Assembly: GCA_035578175.1 (NCBI GenBank)
Contig: JAQMRL010000002.1
Location: 93,288,748 to 93,352,747 of the forward strand
Direction: 5' to 3'
Length of the DNA: 64,000 nt
DNA from: Catonia carolina
Lineage: Eukaryota; Arthropoda; Insecta; Hemiptera; Achilidae
The notes under the pieces are model-generated. The model made no database searches, had not been told where the DNA came from, and saw only the letters and a list, made by a program, of their open reading frames with translations. Shown piece by piece: positions 58,962-64,000 of this stretch (positions within the stretch are counted from its first letter, which is position 1; the number at the start of each line of letters is the position of its first letter). Made by a program: the position numbers and the translations under genes.

Positions 58962-59418
58962 TGTTGTGAATAAAGTAAGTCGATATAGTTGAACAAATTT
59001 TTCTTTATTAATTTTGAATTATCTCACAACATAGATTATTAATTTTTAGTTTTTCTTACGTTTTTTCTTTATTACATGTGTACTTTATTTTTTTAACAAA
59101 TCCCTCTCACAACTTTTAAAATTACTATTATTTTAAATATAATTTTAATTTATACCATGTAGTCTTTTAAATGTGTATGTTAATTTAAATTTTATAACTG
59201 GTGTGTGGACCTTCCATCTTGCTTGACGTTTGGTACCACACTCTTCTAATTCCTTTACAAAAAATCTTAGTTCTTATTTTCCAGTTTCCTAGCAACGAAA
59301 CTTTGTTTAAATAAATTAAATACTTTTATATATATTTTAAACCAGCTGAGTTTGTTTATACTCTCGACTAGAGCAAACATAAACAGATTTATCTGTGACT
59401 CATTTTCGAATCGTTACA
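58962..59418 (-). mobile_element. Solo LTR of the TGTTGTG...GTTACA family
   Basis: The repeat is 457 bp, from TGTTGTGAATAAAG to CGTTACA, flanked by the 4-bp duplication TGGT (58958-58961 and 59419-59422). It is almost identical to 25695-26150, whose purine tract gives the minus orientation. There is no internal region, so it is the product of LTR-LTR recombination. Confidence 0.88.
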
Positions 59419-59422
59419 TGGT

Positions 59423-61157
59423 AAAAGCAAAAAAATCATTAATAAACTAGATACAAATTATGTAATATTTTTATTAATTGTCTCTATAAGGCATCATATA
59501 GTAAGACGTAATCAGAACATGTAAAATCTTTAAAAAATTACCTTTGGAAGTCTTACTACTCAATGCTGTTCTGGCTCAAGTCATTCACGTCATATTTTCA
59601 ACTAACGTTCCAAAACATCCTCAGACATACTAATTGAATGTACATGCAAGAGTAAATAACATTGTTCTTCTTCAGGTGCATATCCGATCCTAACGTTAGC
59701 GTCCATTATTGCAATTTCTCTTTGTTCGTTGCACTGCGAAATATTGCAATGAATGATAACAACTAGGACAATCTATAGGATTTTTAATGCAGCGCTTTTC
59801 TTCTGCCTTCTACATACATCCTTATGTCATTGGCCACGTTATGTGCTTCATTGACCTTTAGAGCCAGTTCCCAACTCAAGAACAAATGTGTCCTTATACT
59901 TACCAGCTCACCCACCCAAAGCTACTGGCCAGCTATATCTGCTCCGCTTATACCGGTGTGTTATGACAGAAGTGAACCCAAAATTTTATGTTTAATATGT
60001 ACACTCCCACTAAAAAACTTTTCGAACGTCCTTCGTTATTCCGTATGTTACCTACGTCCTACTTTTTTACTTTCATCTCAGACTGGCATTTAAATTTTAC
60101 CACAACGTTCTGCGCATGCCCCAAAGTTTCTCTCGCACTACGTCTTTCGATATTCCTTTTCTACTTTACACTAACTCGGGTTAAATTCTATCTGTGGTAA
60201 TGGGAATATCTCTCGTTACGAAGATAAGTTATAATTTATAACTATAATCACTGTAAACTACAAGCTATAAACTCTAACTACAATAACTTTTGGTAGCTTT
60301 TAAAATGATTAACTCTTGACACCTCCATTTTATCTCGCAAATTTAATTAGTAAGTACACCTAATTATTATTTAAATTTTCACGAGATTATCCTTGTTGAT
60401 TTAAGTAAGTTGTAATTTTTGGTTAATGACACAATTTTTTAATACTATAAAACTTGATCACAGTAAACAAACAAACTCTTACAAAAAAATCGAGCACGTG
60501 TCTAAAACAAAACAAAAATACACACACAGGCACACGCGAACGCGTCCGAAAACACTTGTTTCAGCAAATGTTTCGAGTTTATAAAGTATATTAATTAAAA
60601 ATCAATGTAAAAAAAACGTGAGTTAATTAATAATATTTATCCGAAAACACTTTGTTTACACAAGGATTTTGAATTAAATATCTCTTACTTAAACACTAAT
60701 TATTAATAAGAAATTTATAAATTAATAATTGTTTTTATGTAAAACCTGAATAATAGAAAGCATGAACAAGGTTAGTTTTGGTCGGTCCCAGAATTATTGT
60801 AGGACTGAAGATTTTGGTTGTAAATTTGAACGCGAAACCATTGCATCTAGACTCCACGCGTCGGTATTACTTCCATCGCGGGAAACCATTGCATCGGGCC
60901 TCAAAGGGTCTTTTGAGTGAGAGTGTAAGTATTAAATTCATTCAGTACTGCTTCTGTCATGCCAAACTGGCAATTATTTGGTAAGCAGTTACGCCAGTCA
61001 TGTGAAACGAGTGGTTTCTCAAGGCATCATGACCTACCCACAATTGAACCAACTAGTTGATCCAACCTCCAACACCAATATTTTCACCGTAATAATTATT
61101 ACTAAAGTAAAACAGTGAATGATATTTTTTTTAAACAGAAATTTTACTACTTTTAAC
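59423..61157. other. Non-coding DNA with two unexplained G/C-richer blocks
   Basis: Block 1 (about 59810-60200): a minus-strand frame at 59988-59795 reads GISGADIAGQ, a stop, then LWVGELVSIRTHLFLSWELA and further, with no motif I recognise. Block 2 (60770-61080) has a short imperfect direct repeat, GCGAAACCATTGCATC and GCGGGAAACCATTGCATC, and a donor-like GTAAGT at 60925. Neither can be called a gene. Confidence 0.35.
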
Positions 61158-61161
61158 GTAC

Positions 61162-61615
61162 TGTCACCGGATGGCGACATTAAGTGGCAAACCTTATCTG
61201 TTTAATGGGCCTGAAAATGGCCGTTTATGTTTATGTCCGCCGGGGCAGACAAAGGTGGTTGATGGCCCTGAAAAGGGCTGGTTAAAACTTTAATAAATTG
61301 GTTCTGAAAAGGACCGTTGTGCTGGTCTCGAAAGATACCAGCGAAGGCAGCGCGTGGCTGCGGCTGCTGCGGCGATGGCTGCTGCGGTGCTGGCTGCTGC
61401 AAGTCCCAGAGCATCTTCCTTTTTTATCTCGTGGATGAGTTGTTCGATCTTCGTCGGAGATGTAAAGCGTAATGACAAGCGGCTCAGTGCACTGCGCTTA
61501 TGTAGCTACTGAGAGCTCTGTGGTAAGGAGCGGTAACTCGCTCGGCCTTGGCAACAAAGCCCTCTGTCGGAACGCAGCCGAAAGGTTTTTCGGTACGCCA
61601 CGGATGGCGGTGACA
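61162..61615 (-). mobile_element. Solo-LTR-like element carrying histone-type stem-loops
   Basis: The unit is 454 bp, runs TGTCACCG...CGGTGACA (TG...CA with an 8-bp terminal inverted repeat) and is flanked by GTAC on both sides (61158-61161 and 61616-61619). This fits a solo LTR with a 4-bp duplication. It is much richer in G+C than its neighbourhood. The minus strand is taken as sense because four histone-like hairpins read that way and sit in its second half. No AATAAA occurs on that strand, only ATTAAA twice. GTAC is its own complement, so a DNA transposon with short TIRs cannot be fully excluded. Chance ORFs rich in Gln/Pro or Ala cross it. Confidence 0.65.
61207..61339 (-). terminator. 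Cluster of four histone-mRNA-type 3' stem-loops
   Basis: Minus-strand 16-mers: GGTATCTTTCGAGACC (61339-61324), GGTCCTTTTCAGAACC (61315-61300), AGCCCTTTTCAGGGCC (61279-61264), GGCCATTTTCAGGCCC (61222-61207). Each has a 6+4+6 layout with loop TTTC and 4 or 5 of 6 pairs. The third is one base from the textbook histone hairpin. The first replaces the loop-closing T-A by C-G, a pair-preserving change. In animals this element, bound by SLBP, directs cleavage of histone mRNAs without polyadenylation. Function here is inference. Confidence 0.6.
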
Positions 61616-61619
61616 GTAC

Positions 61620-64000
61620 AAAGAAAAATTACATAATAATTCTTTGAAAGAGAACAATATTCAATAATAAATACTCTACGGGTTGTTACAAAGGTAAAAC
61701 AATTTTATCATATCATTAATTTAACATCTACAAAAACGGCTTGATGCATTTTAATGTATCTTCTGTGAGTTGAAATCGTGTATAGGTTGGTTGTCATTTT
61801 AAGGAAGTTTCATTTTTAAACGCTGGTATAAGAAAAGGAAAACATCGTTAATTTATGCAACGGTACATTTTTAACTTATCAAGGATCATTGACAATAATT
61901 CACGAGCAGTTAGATTGGATACGTTGTACATTTTTAGAAACGATTACTTGAAAACATACACAAATTCACAAAAAATAACCAATACATTATAAGCAAATTC
62001 ATGGGATTATTTTCTAACTTTTCAAAGAATCTCACAATAATACCTTGACATACAATACGTGAAAGTCTGAAAGGACAGTGCCGTCTGGTGTACCAAAGTG
62101 CTCTTGTGACGAGCATCAAAAAGATATTTAATATGCAATAATTTATCACTTAAAGAGTTAAAAAAGAAGTATAATAAATAAAAATGATAATCAGAAGTAC
62201 AGAAAAAGTTTTCAAATAAATACTGTTTCTAATTTTTTCCCGTATTTATTCTTTGGGAAAAAATTAATAACCTTCGCAAATGTAATTACACCCAATTGAA
62301 GTTTAATGTAAAGTGAAGATAAAATTATAAAAGATATAAAAGGGAGTTTTAAAATTAAAAACTTTGAGCTTTGTTTCCCCACATCTTCTTACTTTCAAAA
62401 GTAATTAGAATCTCTAGGCCTAAGTTAGAGAATATCTATGTCTTAATTAAAAAAGTATTTCATTAATACGTGAAAAATTATTACATTTTATTAGTAATTT
62501 TTAAAAAGTTTAATGTTATAAGTAGGGCATTTGGTTCCTTCCATTTATCAGTTCATGTCGTTAACTTCTCAGGTAAGAAAAATGAAATTTTATCAATGTT
62601 CGTTGTAATGTTGCTGCTAATTACCAAGAAAGTATTTGATATTGCTCTTTGCAGAATATTAAAAACTTGAGAATCCTCACATGAAGGAACATAATTCTGT
62701 AAAACTATTAAAAATATAGAAGTGGGACGTTTACACTCTACTTCCGAAACATGAATCAACGATGATTTTTAATGCCTAAGACTATTTTACAGTTAATCAA
62801 TTTATTCGTATCTTAATACGAGTAAATTCATAACAATCGTTACAGTCAGGTAAATAGGATGAAGTTTAGGTTGAACCCAAATAAAAATAATTTGCAGCTA
62901 CTCAAATTCACAACTTATTATTCCTTATCTACGACAGAAGTTTTAAATGAATTAATTTTTTTATTTTTGAAATTACTCTAACCGAATTTTATTTAGGCTA
63001 ATAGAAAACACATAATCTCAAAAAATATTATGTAAGTTTGCATCATCCAATTATCGGATAATATGTTGCACGCGATAACAGTTTTACAATATTTATTAAT
63101 GTTAACGAGGTATTTTAATTCTTTTTGTTTTAAGTTTGAAACGTTGCTACTCCTTGGTATCACAAATCTATAATAAGAATAAAGACCTAATGAACTTTTC
63201 CCCAGTTTTGACAAACTCTATTCATAAAATATTTTATTTTATGTCTGACTCTTTTGCAATTTTTGCTAATGCAGACGGTAATAAAATAATAGAAGGCATA
63301 TATAGCTGTCCTGCTATATTGTTGTATTTAGGTACATTAAAATTGTTAGAAACTAAGAGTATCCCCAGGTAAATAATTTAGGTAAACTCTTATATTAAAA
63401 TATAGCATATCTTCACGGTTTATCTGATGTAATTATGATATTTGTCAGAAATAAGTCTCCGCAGGTAAATATAAATATTTAACGAATAGGAATATCTTTA
63501 GATGAATTGAAATTGTAGAGTACCCGTAGGTATAGTATTTTCTTAGGTTAGTATTTCATCTTTAGGTAGTTCATGGTTAAAAAACATCTTTACTCGTTAA
63601 AAAACTAAATATGAAAAAAAAATATTTTACTTAATAACTTGGAGAACACCATTCAGCAATCGCTTAAACGAGTTTATTAATTTGTAGACAAGATAACGTT
63701 TATTTATTTAACCTAATTTTTTTTTCTTTAAACCTTTCATTATTGAGTAATTTGTGTCATTGTTAAATCAAACCCCGTCTTTGTTCCACCTTCTATGAAA
63801 GACTACTTTATACGTTTCCTGGTGAATTCGATGCACTTGATCATGAACAAATGTGTTTTTTCCATAAAATTGAAGTTATAACGATAGAAAATATTAATAA
63901 ATATATCATTAAGGTAATAAAAGTATGTTTGTAAGCAAAGCTCGATTTAATATTTAAAATGGTAAATTATTAGGCCTTGTCGTTTGTTAATCGTACTTTG
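61620..64000. other. A/T-rich non-coding DNA
   Basis: No gene, repeat or RNA is supported. ORFs of 61-78 codons at 61934, 62470, 62553, 62993 and 63136 lack motifs and overlap on both strands. Confidence 0.5.

Noticed and set aside
59795..59996. A minus-strand coding exon or cation-transporter-like fragment
   Set aside because: It has an internal stop, motif spacing does not fit the transporter family I first thought of, and no splice acceptor could be paired with it.
61200..61480. A histone gene 3' end
   Set aside because: Histone-like hairpins are present, but no frame encodes a histone tail. The ORFs are Gln/Pro or Ala runs, and four hairpins in a row are not a histone gene layout.

Overview
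The window is nuclear DNA of an insect. It is strongly A+T-rich, almost gene-free and full of transposable elements. No bacterial operons, rRNA, CRISPR arrays or real tRNA genes are visible. A hemipteran host is only a guess, based on tRNA-derived SINEs that look like ones known from that order. The one credible host exon is a 102-bp minus-strand exon at 5732-5833. It has consensus splice sites and phase 1-1 boundaries and encodes the start of an immunoglobulin domain of the klingon/lachesin cell-adhesion type. The rest of the first 12 kb would then be intron of that gene.

Layout. 1-12.6 kb: intronic DNA with two SINEs, RTE-type LINE remnants, a small fold-back element and an old LTR copy. 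12.67-22.85 kb: a young, nearly complete Ty3/Gypsy endogenous retrovirus on the minus strand (LTR, PBS, gag, pol, env, PPT, LTR), much richer in G+C than its surroundings. Its two 1443-bp LTRs differ at only two bases by my reading, and it is flanked by the 4-bp duplication AAGG. 25.7-26.9 kb: an internally deleted LTR element; a solo LTR of the same family lies at 58962-59418. 34.6-37.0 kb: a pogo/Tigger-type DNA transposon interrupted by a truncated LINE. 38-47 kb: scattered relics, an LTR-like promoter and several perfect hairpins. 48.5-50.2 kb: a SINE and a Tc1/mariner transposon. 50.4-56.0 kb: a full-length but dead I/Jockey-type LINE. 56.5-57.1 kb: a large inverted repeat. 61.16-61.62 kb: a solo-LTR-like element.

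How parts work together. In the retrovirus, gag and pol are joined by what looks like a textbook -1 frameshift module: slippery CCCAAAC, a 6-nt spacer and a 7-bp stem whose loop spans the gag stop. env has a furin-type site and one transmembrane helix but no signal peptide of its own, and a splice acceptor sits just before its ATG. The LINE at 50.4-56 kb and the SINE at 1478-1657 end in the same GTCGC...GCGAC hairpin followed by A-rich DNA, as expected if the LINE reverse transcriptase moves the SINE.

The most unusual signal is in the 454-bp solo-LTR-like element at 61162-61615. On its minus strand it carries four successive 16-mers of the histone-mRNA 3' stem-loop type (GGYYYT-TTTC-ARRRCC), with no histone gene nearby.
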